64,000 bases of DNA from Unio delphinus (lineage: Eukaryota; Mollusca; Bivalvia; Unionida; Unionidae), in the NCBI GenBank assembly GCA_029339505.1, contig JAQISU010000182.1:1119001-1183000 (forward strand). Reading direction: 5' to 3'. Numbering within the stretch: the first letter of the stretch is position 1; every line of letters begins with the position of its first letter. The notes beneath the pieces are model-generated. The model was given only the letters and a program-made list of their open reading frames with translations. It did not search any database and was not told the DNA's origin. A program made the translations under genes and the position numbers. Positions 25,372 to 38,269 of the stretch are shown in pieces.

Positions 25372-26977
25372 AAATCGAGCAAACATGTGATCTTGATCAA
25401 CTTCCAACATCACTGCTGCTTGAATGCTTAGATACAAAATTGTCTTCACTAACTGATGTTATTAATACCTCTCTCATCTGGTAAATTCCAATACGTTTTC
25501 AAAACTGCCATTATTAAGCCTTGCTGACGAAACCAACACTTGACCATAGGGATTTAAAGAACTACCGTCGTGTTTCTAATCTCCCGTTCAGATAATACAT
25601 TCTTATAAATGTTGTTCTAACCAAATTCTATCTCATCTGAATTAAAACAGTCTTTTTAGCAATTACAGTCTGCATATCTCTCGTGCCACAGTACTAAAAG
25701 TGTTCTTCTGAACGTAGTTAATGACATTATCTCTGCTTTGGAAAGCTAACAAATTTGTCCTCATCCTCCTTGAGTTGTCTGCATCATTTGACAAAATAGA
25801 CCATGATATATTACTTTGCCGTCTCTAGCATGTATTTGGTATTCACAGCAGAGGCTTACTGTGGTTCAAGTCTTAGTCAACATGACACAAATTGTATCTG
25901 CAAAAGGAATACGCTCCATGCCAGTTGATGAATGTTGTGGTGTTCCACAGGGGTTTGTTCTTGGACCTATTATCTTTATTCTGTCCACTCAGCCACTCCC
26001 AAGTGTTATAGACCATCATCCAGTATCTCACCAACCGTACGCTGATGACACCCAAATATTCACGTCTACCCACCCAACTAAAGTTGATTCTATCATCCAA
26101 GGGGTAGAGAGGTGCATTTCTGATGTGAAATCATGAATGACATATAACACGTTGCTGATAAAACGTACGCCATTCTGATCAGGACACAACTAATCCTTTA
26201 CCTCAAACAATAACTATCAGCTACACCAATATTACATTCACATAGTCAGTACGAAACCTAGGTGTTACTCTAGATAGTACTCTCACATTGCATATCTTTA
26301 GCTGAATCGCATCAGCTCCATTCGCAAATATATTTCACTTGATGCCACTAAAACAAATGTGTGTTCATTAGTACTTTCAAGACTAGACTATTGTAACACA
26401 GTTCTGTCTGGTTCATCCCAATATCTAATCCAGAAACTTCAAAATAGTACATAAAACAACTGCTGGGATATTCCTTAGAGTACCACGATCAGAGCACACC
26501 TCCCCGCTGCACTGTACCCTACATTGGCTATTCATTTTATCCAGAATCATGCGCAAAACGTGTTCCTTGTGCTACGTTTCACTGATGTTCTCCAGTCCAA
26601 TTTACCAATCTGGCCTCACATATGTATACATACCATCAAGATACTCTCTTCTGACAATTGTAAATTCATTATTCCCATTATGAAAACTAATTAGTATGGA
26701 CAATGTTATTTTGCATACCAGGGCCCTGCAACGTGGAACGAATTGCCCATTGAATATAGACACAAAGATACGGTTATCCCTTTCAGGAGTGCTCTTGAAT
26801 GCATCTTTTTTGACATCAGTAAGAAACTTAAAGACCTAATACTGTTTTCTACCTTAGTATTTTCAGCATTAGTTATGTTTTCTAATTTCATGACGTTTGT
26901 GTTTTTTTTTTTTTTTTTTGAGTCATATCGTTATAGACGTTGTAAAGTGCTTATGGTTTCTAAACATTAGGCGCTAT
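25372..26977 (+). mobile_element. 5'-truncated LINE copy, same family as 13234-16100
   Basis: Plus-strand copy beginning within the reverse transcriptase fingers. It retains GVPQGFVLGPIIF and the catalytic YADDTQIF box in a 106-codon frame (25816-26136), the NCPIEYRHKDTV-type C-terminal region near 26740 and the same 3' end TTAGGCGCTATACAAAGTC. Many stops and indels show it is older and more decayed than the minus-strand copy. Confidence 0.88.
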
Positions 26978-26983
26978 ACAAAG

Positions 26984-27056
<73 letters not shown>
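26978..27056. repeat. (ATT)n tail of LINE copy
   Basis: About 25 ATT units directly following the LINE 3' end, the same tail type as at 13187-13233 in reverse orientation. Confidence 0.95.
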
Positions 27057-27994
27057 TCCTAATTCGATAAACATCTTTGTTTCAAAATAACGTTCAATTT
27101 TAATTTCGCATCTTACTATAATTACGAAACGTAGTTTTGATTAGATATCACAAAACGCCACTTATCTATTTATTTTGTTTCAAGTTCCAATGCCAACGTC
27201 ACGTGCAAACCGTTTGATATGCTAAAACCATCTGAATAATATTAAAGCTTAAAAGATAGCTGTCTTTGATATTCATTAAAACCAGATAATATCGATGTTT
27301 CGTCACATGATGAGTACGCTAATTACTCCCTCAAACTGAAATACCTTGGCATTTTATAGATGTGTACGAAAACGTAATCCGATGGTCAACCAATTTCAGT
27401 CGAAAGCTGGCACACATGATTTTATAACATTACATTTATAAACATATGAAGCTAACAGTAGGCTATGATCGTACTTCCGTGTACAGGTGCGAAACATTCA
27501 CCTGAGTATTATTGTTATATAATGCATACATTTGCCTCAGAAATCGGTCATACTTATCTTCATTACATTCTCGAAATGAATGTGTGTGCCAACTGCGAAT
27601 GTTTTATTAGATTAGTCATTAATGGAATTTGTTGAATGCATCAATCACATGACTACGTTTGGAGTGCTTCGGAGAAAGATCTGAATAACGAGCAACTTCA
27701 TCCACTGAATTAGGAGTTAGCATCTCTAATATCTAAACTGAATATTTGAATATCGTTTAAAGCCAACATCTTGATTTTTGGAGAGAACGGCTTAAATCAG
27801 ATAGCTTTAAAAAATATCATTTCCTTCCTGGCAAACTTTTGATTATACGAATGGTGAACCTGAAGATAAACGGCGCATTTGCGCCTTAAGACTGCTAACA
27901 CTGCATCGAAGCTGCATTACGGATTGCCAGAGGCAAATACAACGTAGCTAAACCATCCCCTACCTGATGGATCTGAACAAGCATCTTTCAAATA
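27057..27994. other. Spacer, no feature seen
   Basis: AT-rich sequence with no supported feature. Confidence 0.45.
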
Positions 27995-28041
27995 TCGTAA
28001 TAAATGTCAAGCATTAGTGATGTACATTATGGGTATCAATT

Positions 28042-28098
<57 letters not shown>

Positions 28099-28180
28099 CA
28101 AGTGAAGACTACTATTGTCATTATATTTGTATGCACTTCTATGTTTGCTAACCAATAAAAACGTTAACAAATAAAGTGCC

Positions 28181-28228
<48 letters not shown>
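27995..28228. repeat. (GA)n / (CT)n module, copy 2 with inverted inner segment
   Basis: The lead (TGTCAAGCATTAGTGATGTA) is in the same orientation as at 16990-17040. Then come (GA)n at 28044-28095, the inner segment and (CT)n at about 28185-28228. The inner ~90 bp reads ACATACAAGTGAAGAC ... AAAGTGCCGCATC, the reverse complement of the inner segment of copy 1. Confidence 0.92.
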
Positions 28229-28232
<4 letters not shown>

Positions 28233-30407
28233 GTTACCAATAATGTACGTCACTATTATTTGAGGTGATATATTACTGACGTCATGAGACATTCCGAAAA
28301 GGTAGACTGATATCTAGATCAAAGAACTGCGTATCACATTTATGGAAGTATCTTTGAAAGCATTTTATAATTTTTGTTATCGCTGAAAATAACACCTTTC
28401 AATCACTTGCGTCAGTTTCTTTCAATTTTTCATTTCGTGAACATTTTGTTACATACATAAGAGCTGTTTTAGCGCTTAATGCAACTTTGTAATTATTAAA
28501 CCGTGTAGGGTTGGTCTGCCCATTACAAGCAGCATGATTCCGATTAAAAGGTAAGTCATAACGCTTGACAGTCAATAAATTACAACAGCATAATACGTGT
28601 AATAAAGCCTCTTGAAGTAATAAATGACGTTATAGTGTTACGCAAAGGAAAAGAGTGACAAACACGGCATCTGAATATATTTAAATTATTTTCATTACAT
28701 TATGGTGCGCTTCGGTCAAATAAAACTAGTGTTTTTGTCATATGATAAATAGACTCATACATTTTTGCTAATTTCAATTAAACTTTTCGAACAAGTAATT
28801 TCGAAGACACGTTTTATACCTTCCAATTTGAAACTTGTACTCATGTGCAAATACCTTTTATCTTCCGATTTTACCTCTTGCAAAGACCACATTTGAAGAT
28901 TTATTCTGTAACTAGACTTTGGGTTCACTCCGTATAATGCATCCCAGAATGCGCACTCGTACACTCAATACAACTCAGCTCACAACGCACATTCATATTG
29001 GGTTGAGAGCTCTGGTTTAATGATCTCAAAATGTTTTCAGCAGTCCAAAGTTTTACCTCCTGTTAAAATGTGTAAAATCTACTGCAGATCCTAAAACTGC
29101 CTTCCGTAGAAAATATATAGATAAGAAACAATAATACCTACGATAATCTATTTAAAATATTACTAGCAGAAAAAAATATTAATTTCACACTTAGATATTG
29201 TTATATACCTGTGAGAGTAAAATTATACCACCACAGCGGTGACAGCACTTATGTCGCCACATGTGGAACTCTATGTTTCCCGTTTAGGACATACATCTGT
29301 CATGATGTATGTTATTCAGGTCAAGCCTACATATCCGTATTTAGGCCTATTTAGATTTTTTCTTCTTCTGCTCCTTCTTCCCCCTCCCCTTCTCTCTCCT
29401 TTACATCAAGTTCGAAATATGTGTTACATGTAAACCTGTTAGTATAAATTTATGTAGTCAACAAAATGCCGTTAAGTAATGCCCCAAAGCGAACTTCAAA
29501 CAGCTAAAGACAACTTCAAATATTAACGTTTTATAGCTAGTTTCCTACACGAATCATGGAAACTGTTAGTGACTAAATTGTATGACCTCTTTCTGTGTCA
29601 CCTATACAGTATTGTGTAGTATGCTTGCAACATGCCACGACAAACTGTACACATTTTCTTCGAAAATATATCCTAAACGACAAACGGTACACGTTTTATT
29701 AGGAAAGAAACTCGACATTAAATATAGCAATATAATGTTCAAATAGCAATGTAAAATCGCACCAAACAGCACAACAGTGGCACATTTCACGTTGGTTCGG
29801 GTTGATTGCAAACCGAAAGAAGTAAAAATGCTAAAATGGATACAGCTTCTGAAACCATGTGAAGCCAAATGCTTGCCAAAGCCACACAAAAATTAACGAT
29901 AAAATTAGGAAATGAAAATTAAAATTAAGTTTGAAAGTCCGCAAGAGTAAACTGATAATTCTTAAAATATTTAATTTAAACATGTCTCGCTCTGAAGTGT
30001 CATATACAAACGATGTGAGGCGTTTCTAGTTAATCCACCTCAACAGTATCAATCCGCGCATGTCATCGGTTAACACAAATAAAAATGTCTTCATTTTGAC
30101 AAAAGACACATCTATAAGAATTATATGATATGTGTAAGATAAATGTTTAAGCTTTTGCATACCCAATAGTATTGGTAAACGTATGAACTATTTTCACTCG
30201 ATTTATTTATGCAGCTGTTATTCGCACTGACAAGTTGATGGCTTTTTAATTTGAAAAAAAATACTGAATCAAAAGAACTTCTACGGAATTATAGTAAATA
30301 TATAAAAATATTTCACTTGTAACAATATGATGTTTCCAACTCAATTGCAAGATAGTTTTACTCAGAAAAGGTGGACATTAGCTATGACTCTCCAACTGAA
30401 ATATAAC
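28229..30407. other. AT-rich intergenic DNA, no feature seen
   Basis: A pyrimidine-rich stretch at about 29355-29400 is the only compositional anomaly. The open frames (for example 28755-28964 and 29602-29889 minus) have no recognisable motif. Confidence 0.45.
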
Positions 30408-30742
30408 ATATCTGTGGATATAAACGATTGTAATTCATACTTATTAGTGGATATAAACAATTGTAATTCATACTTATTAGTGAATATAAACAATTATAAT
30501 TCATACTTATTAGTGCATATAAACGATTGTAATTTATACTTATTAGTGGATATAAACCATTGTAATTTATACTTATTAGTGGATATAAACCATTGTAATT
30601 TATACTTATTAGTGGATATAAACCATTGTAATTTATACTTATTAGTGGATATAAACCATTGTAATTTATACTTATTAGTGCATATAAACGATTGTAATTT
30701 ATACTTATTAGTGGATATAAACCATTGTAATTTATACTTCAG
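30408..30742. repeat. 33-bp minisatellite, about 10 copies
   Basis: Unit GTGGATATAAACCATTGTAA-TTTATACTTATTA, 33 bp, with two to three variant types interleaved. Because 33 is a multiple of three and the unit lacks stops in one frame per strand, both strands carry open frames (30327-30794 plus, 30494-30748 minus) made of 11-residue repeats. Most likely this is a minisatellite, not a gene. Confidence 0.93.
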
Positions 30743-31633
30743 CTTCATTTACAAAACAATAGCCTATTATATTATGTTAAACAATAGTAACTGATTCGTC
30801 AGAAAGTTCGAAATTCTTCCTATACTATGATTCCCTATCCCCAGTTTGAAACAATGAATATCAGACTTTGAACTGATAACTACATTTGTCTGTGTCTTTT
30901 GTGTTGAAGGGAAATAATTAAATGTGATTGTCTAGAAACTATAATCAACTTACCGCTTCCTTTAAACGATACTAATTAAAACTTGTTGATTTTGTTAAGA
31001 TGGCATTCATATTTCATTCATGCGACGTATTGACATACGTATATACATGCATGCATACATACATACTCGCCATAATCAATGATGATATACTGGGCAATAA
31101 TTTTTAAAATGTAACAGCGCTCGTGCGGACATCAAGCTCATTATACGAGTAAAGATTCCTTTACAGGATGATTTGTGTTTAATTTTATCCAACTTAACCA
31201 ATAGAATAATTAACCAAGACTTGGTATTTCTTTGTCTTTTATGTGCAAGCATATAAGTACTATGTCAGTTGTTTTATGTCCAAACTCATAAATGTAGCGT
31301 GTTTATTATATTTTGGTCATTAGCACCTGGTAGATAATAGCATGACGCCTGTTAGTTCTTATCAGATTCGCCAACAGTTTGACATTCATAAACCAAATGG
31401 GTAATGTTTAGAGATGTACATAGAGGGTTGAAACCCATACGAAACATACAGTGTAAAAACAAATGTCGTTTGCTATTAATCTCGAGTGAACGAAGACAAT
31501 TTGGCGTTATTTCATATGCATCCCATTTTAGGATATGTGCAGAGGGTTTCCAATGCCCTCTTTTCCATCTGCAACATCTCAAAACCCCCATTTCCCCTCC
31601 TCCTAATTCGACGTTTTTATTGCTTTACAAATA
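30743..31633. other. Spacer, no feature seen
   Basis: AT-rich. Overlapping frames of 76-94 codons at 31350-31634 on both strands show no known motif. Confidence 0.4.
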
Positions 31634-32075
<442 letters not shown>

Positions 32076-32106
<31 letters not shown>

Positions 32107-32204
32107 TGTATGTATGTATGTATGTATGTATGTATGTATGTATGTATGTATGTATGTATGTATGCATGCATGCATGCATGCATGTATGTATGTATGTATG
32201 TATG

Positions 32205-32235
<31 letters not shown>

Positions 32236-32365
32236 GTGTGTGTGTGTATATGTATCTATGCATGAATACATCTGTGTATGTATGTAAGCAAGCAGGCATG
32301 CAGGTAGTTGGGTACATAGGTAGGTAGGTAGGATCATTAGTAGGTAGGTTGGTAGGTATATTGAT
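32076..32365. repeat. (TATG)n-(CATG)n-(TATG)n array with TAGG tail
   Basis: TATG units to about 32163, CATG to about 32184, TATG to about 32232, TGTG/TATG mixture, then AAGCAGGC- and TAGG-type units to about 32365. The same TATG-CATG-TATG structure occurs at 4393-4590. Confidence 0.93.
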
Positions 32366-32689
32366 TAGAAGTTTTAAGGGTATTATTATGTTCTAAAAAC
32401 TGTCTATTGGCTTAAAGAAAAGATTTCAAACAAAATTGCAGATTGATTGAGTGAATACCATCAATCGTTATCGTAATATATAAAGGGTTAGATAAAAGGG
32501 GCAACTATATCTAAAACTAATATTGGTCTGCACGACGTTATGGCATTTCCTGCCAAATATGAACATAATCGATGAAGCGCTGCAGTGAATATTTAATTAA
32601 ACATCTACTGGAAATAGGGTTCGCTGTTTATAAGTTGTTCTCATTTAGTTTTATTTATTATTTGTTTATTAATTTATTTATTTACCTAT

Positions 32690-32690
<1 letters not shown>
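32366..32690. other. Spacer, no feature seen
   Basis: AT-rich sequence with no supported feature. Confidence 0.4.
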
Positions 32691-32745
<55 letters not shown>

Positions 32746-32752
32746 AATAATA
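32691..32752. repeat. (ATT)n microsatellite
   Basis: About 17 ATT units followed by four AAT units. No LINE 3' end was seen next to it. Confidence 0.95.
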
Positions 32753-33244
32753 ATTTTCTGATATGCAGTGAAGCAACTAAAGGCGCATACATGTAGCAAC
32801 TTAGTTCATGGGCTTTGCATACTTCACTCCTGAACATGGCATGTTCTATTTTTCCAATTTTCTGACCTAGTCCTAAATAATTACTTCTGAAAATGTTCAA
32901 TGTTGCTTGCCAATACAATTAATTACTTCTTAATGATAGAATACTTTTTCATTTGGATTGCTGATATGTGTTTCCTTTCCAGAGAGTTCCTTGTTAACGT
33001 CAGTTAATTTTACTTCGAAAGATTTATTGTAGTTTGCAACTCCATTTTACACCAGATAAATGTAGACGTGCGAGAGTTGTAAAAACAAAACATCCATCAT
33101 CCATTACAGATTTTCTGCTCCGTGTGTACGATGCCGTAAGCAGAGTGCTGTAGAATAATCCTGACGTATACAAAACAATTACCATAACCTTGGATTACAC
33201 TCACGAAATTAGAAAACCGTAGACCCAAATAAACATAGTTATAC
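32753..33244. other. Spacer, no feature seen
   Basis: AT-rich sequence with no supported feature. Confidence 0.4.
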
Positions 33245-33372
33245 ATATCAATATTGACTTAGCAGTATAGTTGTGTCTTAACAATATCCATGTGACTTAG
33301 CAGTATCGATGTGACTTACCAATATATATTTGACTTACCAATATCCATGTGACTTAGTAATATCCGGACGAC
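33245..33372. repeat. Degenerate ~20-bp tandem repeat
   Basis: Blocks of GACTTAGCAGTATCNATGT / GACTTACCAATATCCATGT repeated about six times. Confidence 0.75.
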
Positions 33373-33751
33373 TTCAAAATATGTCTGACTCTTGACAGAT
33401 TATCAACCTGAGTACTTCTAAAACAACATTCTTGGCAACTGTTTTTGCATATGATTTATTTAAATTATATTATTATCTAGTATCTCTTGACGGATCCAAA
33501 TTACGAGTAAGAGTAACAAAAACAATATTCACGACAGTGGACGTAGCCTAGATAACGAATAAAAAGTAGATTCAACTCATTAATTGCAGTCCATGATCTT
33601 TTTATGGACCAGTCTGTGAACCACTTTTAATGGGACATTTCCTGGGTCACCACTTTCACTCAGGACAAAATATTATTCAGTGATATTTAGTACGAAACAA
33701 GCCAACAATGTGCGCGTGAGTTTTTGAAAGAAAACAATTCTCACCAGAATG

Positions 33752-33925
33752 GAAGCAATTATGCAGTTAGATCTCAAAAGAAAGATACACAGATACACTT
33801 GTAACCAAGTTGGAATTTCTATAGAGACCACACCTGAACACATGAAGCAATTATGCAGTTAGATCTCAAAAGAAAGATACACAGATACACTTGTAACCAA
33901 GTTGGAATTTCTATAGAGACCTCAA
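33752..33925. repeat. 92-bp tandem duplication
   Basis: GAAGCAATTATGCAGTTAGA ... TTTCTATAGAGACC occurs at 33752 and again at 33844 with near-perfect identity. Confidence 0.9.
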
Positions 33926-36900
33926 CACATGAGATGCATTACATACATGACGCGATAGCTTCTCACTATGGTTGGAAAGGTTACCTTCAAGAAGATATTC
34001 CTTATCATAGTCAAAGATTCCTTACGGAAAATGCATTTCATTATGTCTTCATCTTGAATACAGTTAATGTTGTGCTTTATGTAACAAATAATTTTGCCAT
34101 AGAACGCATCGTTTACATCGCGGAGAGAGAGAGAGATAAAGACAGACAGAGAGACAGAGACAGAGACAGAAAGAGATATAGAGAGAAGTAATCACCGTTT
34201 GAAGTTTATTCCGTTTCTTCTCAAGAGAAATTGTATGATTATATGTTTACATGCATTCGACATTTTTTTTAAAAGCAGCCTTGTAACGATCAATATAACC
34301 TGAAATCATTTCAGCTGCCAAAACAAAAACAATTGAACCAGTGAATCCACGCGCTGAGCAGCGGACATTTTCCTACATCATTGTACAAGATGCACTCTTC
34401 TCTCACTTTGGACATTCAGCACAAAATGTTCTAATATTGTTAGTCTGATGTAGAGAAACTATACCTTGGTTTATATATTTCGACTGTTTTTTCACTAGCA
34501 AGTTCGTGTCGATCTTTTCATGAAAGCCTTTGCATTGCCAAAGCTCTTGGAGGGGCGTGCGTAATTCCTATTATACCTGAGACCTGGATAACTATCGTAC
34601 AAACTCAAACGTATCAAACTCTGAATCGCATATATCCGGCACGAAGCTTTGTATAGCGGTGGATACAACATACTAGCAATATTTTGGCCTAGATCTAAAT
34701 CGCCCCATACTTTATTCACCATGTAGGAGTTGTACTAATATATCAGTGACGTCAAAAATGTAAACTCAAGTATATACCGTGTAGAGAACGTTACGCAAAA
34801 AATATTACCGAATGCAGATCCAAAATACCAGGCTATTGTACGTGACTACGATGAACACTTATCTCCTGGACAAAGGTTGTTGCGATGATACCAATGTTCA
34901 ACTTTTGTCTGACGATGAAAACAAATTGGAAGGAAAATTATTCAAAAGTGGGTCTGTTAGTATAACATACCCTAAGTTATCCAGAACAAAATTGTGGCAG
35001 ATCATATCGATGTGGAACAGATTCATTAATATGGTCGAATGCAAAACTCTTCCACCCACAAACGTTTACCATCCAGTTTTACCGCATAACAGATGTTTCA
35101 ATTATATCGTATCTGTACAGAAACTTGCAATCAACTCAAACAGTCTCCATAGGATGATCTAGAGTGCCTTTTCACAATAACTTATTATATAAGTATTCGA
35201 AATCTGGAATTCTTCTATCACTTTATTTTAGGCGACATCAACGAGTCATTAAATACAAACAAGAGCTTGCAAGTTTGTGACGTGTTGTATGGCAAATGAA
35301 GAAATTAAAGGATTCGACAGATGATTTTGTTTCTTGTTGGAGGAAATCGAAAAGAAAACAAATCAAACTTGATGACATGTCATGTGTTACCAAAATCATG
35401 CTAAATTGAAATGCAGGTTAAACATGCTCAGCTTCGGATGATACCAAAATCAATGCTATTTCAAAGACGATCAAGGATAACCAATCAAAGACTTTATACT
35501 GTATTTGATGGTCGTCAGTTACGAAAAGACAACTGAGTCCTTCGTAAGCAACATTATTGTTGTGGTTTGCAAGAAGGCAAACCGGTTTTTCAAGCTACAT
35601 TCGGTTTTTGATCCTATAGGTAGCTTGTGCCTTACACTGTCATCGAATACTGTCATCGGGTAGACATTAAAAGAAAAATCGCTAAGAAAGTAGACCGACG
35701 TAAATCCCAAAACTATGTTGTCAGTTTTGTCTCTGATAGAGACAAGATATATCGTTACCAGTATCGAGAACAAGAAATGGAAAGTCATACGTGAAAGGAC
35801 CCAAAACTTGATTAGCGTTTAGGCACTACAACATTCAACAGGATCGAGATAAAATATAAACATTATCGTCAAAAGTCTTGATGCATACAAGATTATTTTC
35901 ATTAAGTGGTGAATGAACTGTTGGAATAGATCACAATGTATTTGTGATAATAGTAAGATAGAGATCACAGCTCCACACATTAAGCTTAGTAATGTGTGAA
36001 AAAACTGGGGATTGGTGTGACAAATCTTAGAAAGCACAACGCCTAATATATGACAAAAACGTCTGAGGATACTATTTCAACGGGTAACCTCTTAACAAAT
36101 CGGTTTTTAAATATTTTCAGTGATCAGTATCTCTTAGCAGAACCAACAGAGCTGTATTCATTTGCTACCACGCACCTTATCATCGTCTACACATTGACTG
36201 TATCGGTAGCAATATTATACCAATTAAATATCTCGTGTTTTTCATATTCGGTGTGCAAAATTGGACCAATCACCTAACTCTTAAAAAAATCAACAACAAC
36301 AGCGTATTGTAAAGTATTTGCGATGCTCCATCAAACTGATTGAATGTAATGCAATGTAGTGTTTGTAAACTCATACGGATTAAAATGCAATATCGTGGTA
36401 AACAATTCCGTTCAGTCGCTGAAAGTCATTCCCTTTAAAATGAATTCTACCAACAGCGATGCATACAAAGGAAACATTAAGGATCATGTTAATCAAGAGT
36501 GCTTTGAGTGGATCAAATTTTAAGACTGCGAATGTTGACATAAAACGAATTCCGGACAAGGTATTATTTTCTTAAAAGGAAAACAATATGCAATTTAATT
36601 TCCGTAAACGATTCTCAAGTGTGTTGTTAATTTGCGTATTCAGTTTATAGAGGAGTTGCTCATTAATGAATCATTGGCTTGTGGACTTTCTTCAAATAAC
36701 TCTGAAACTGTTGCATCAATGACCATATATTCTGGCCTCCATTTATGTGTCTCATCGATCTATTTATCGCATAATGCTCGACACAGAACCCCTATCAAGA
36801 GGTACGGAGTGTGGGGAAAAATGTGTTCGATAAAAGAAGAAAAGTGTTTGTTGGCAGTCTAAAAAAAATCACATAATACTCCAGTCTTAACAGGTGCTCC

Positions 36901-37435
36901 AATATAGCTGGAAGATACATATAGAAACATCATAGCTGTCTAGAACACTATACCATACCCCAGTCTCAACAATGGTTCCAACAATGATGGAAGAGACATA
37001 ATAGCAGTATAGAAAACCACACAATACCACTGTCGCTCTAACACTGCAAGAAAAGACACATATACTTTACAACCAAATACGGACACATCAATAAAAATAT
37101 ATGCAGAACATTGAGAAATTTAAATACGTATGCAGTGCCATACACATTGATGAAGTTAGACAAATCTCACAGGATAAAGTATCATATAGTGTCATGTACT
37201 ACGATGACTGCTCCAATCAAGTTTGAATCAGAGGGCAAACCTAAGACGGATGTGACCTATATAGCGGTTATCTACCTGAATATTAGTCTTCTAAACATCA
37301 TGAATCCTGTTGCAGATGACAGAGTGACTCCTATCAGCATTTTCACTCAATGTTTATTAGTTAAAGTGGATATGTTATATTGTGCAGTAGTGTGTAATGC
37401 TAAAAGTTTCAAAACCGTTGTGGAGGTAGATAGAT

Positions 37436-37438
<3 letters not shown>
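33926..37438. other. AT-rich intergenic DNA
   Basis: Contains a GAGA/GACA-rich stretch at 34121-34187 and three degenerate ~72-bp units at about 36880-37080 (CCAGTCTCAACA, TCCAACAATGATGGAAGA). The frame of 116 codons at 34812-35162 (plus) and others of 70-90 codons lack recognisable motifs, so no gene is called. Confidence 0.45.
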
Positions 37439-37467
<29 letters not shown>

Positions 37468-37503
37468 TGTATGTATGTATGTATGTATGTATGTATGTAT
37501 GTA

Positions 37504-37555
<52 letters not shown>

Positions 37556-37625
37556 CGTGCGTGCGTGTGTGTGCGGGGGTGTGGGTGTGCGTGAGTGTAT
37601 TCGTGCGTACATGCATGCATGCATG
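37439..37625. repeat. (TATG)n-(TG)n microsatellite with CGTG/CATG tail
   Basis: About 17 TATG units, then about 22 GT units, then GTGC/GTGG variants to about 37625. Confidence 0.96.
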
Positions 37626-37839
37626 GTATGCATGCAAAAATGTTTGTTAAAGCATGTGTTTATAGAAACAAAGCAAACTCAACCCCTCCTCCCACCTAAA
37701 CGCGTGGTTGTATCCATGTACGTTAGATTGAATATTTCTGTACCCTTAGAACTCTCTATTTGTTTGTCGCTGTAGGATAGTCAGGAACAAGTTTGCCTTT
37801 GAGATATAATCAATCTTTCTAAGTAGCATATTTGTCTGT

Positions 37840-38265
37840 TAAAACGACTGTAAGCATATTAGAAGTGTGTTTCCTAAACAGATTCTTATATGTTGTAGTT
37901 TTAGTACAGTGTGGATGTGTTTTTGTTACAATGTTTAGCACAATCCATTTAGATATGTTGTGCGTTTGGTACAGTGTCGATGTCTTTTTGTTTAATGTTT
38001 TTCACAACCCATTTACATGTGCTGTGTCTTGCAGACAGTGTAGATGTGGTTTTTTTTAAAAAATGTTTTCCACAATGTATTGCTATCGTTGTGAGTTAGA
38101 ATCAATGTATTTATGATTTTCGTACAATATTGACCACAACCCATTTTAGATATGTTTTTCTTTTGACGTGATTGTAATAACTATTTCCATGATTCATTCA
38201 TATATTGCAATTCTGATACAATGCTGATACGTTTTTGTGTTTGCCGCATGATGATAGTCATCTGA
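37840..38265. repeat. Degenerate ~64-bp tandem repeat
   Basis: Units of the type ACAGTGTGGATGTGTTTTTG ... CACAATCCATTTAGATATGT repeated about five times with high divergence. Confidence 0.75.
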
Positions 38266-38269
38266 CCTC

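Noticed and set aside
34812..35162. 116-codon plus-strand frame as a gene
   Set aside because: No recognisable motif, no supporting neighbour and composition like the surrounding AT-rich DNA; an exon cannot be excluded.
37111..37440. Unique N-terminal part of a 179-codon frame
   Set aside because: No ATG at the frame start and the C-terminal third is microsatellite; no motif seen.
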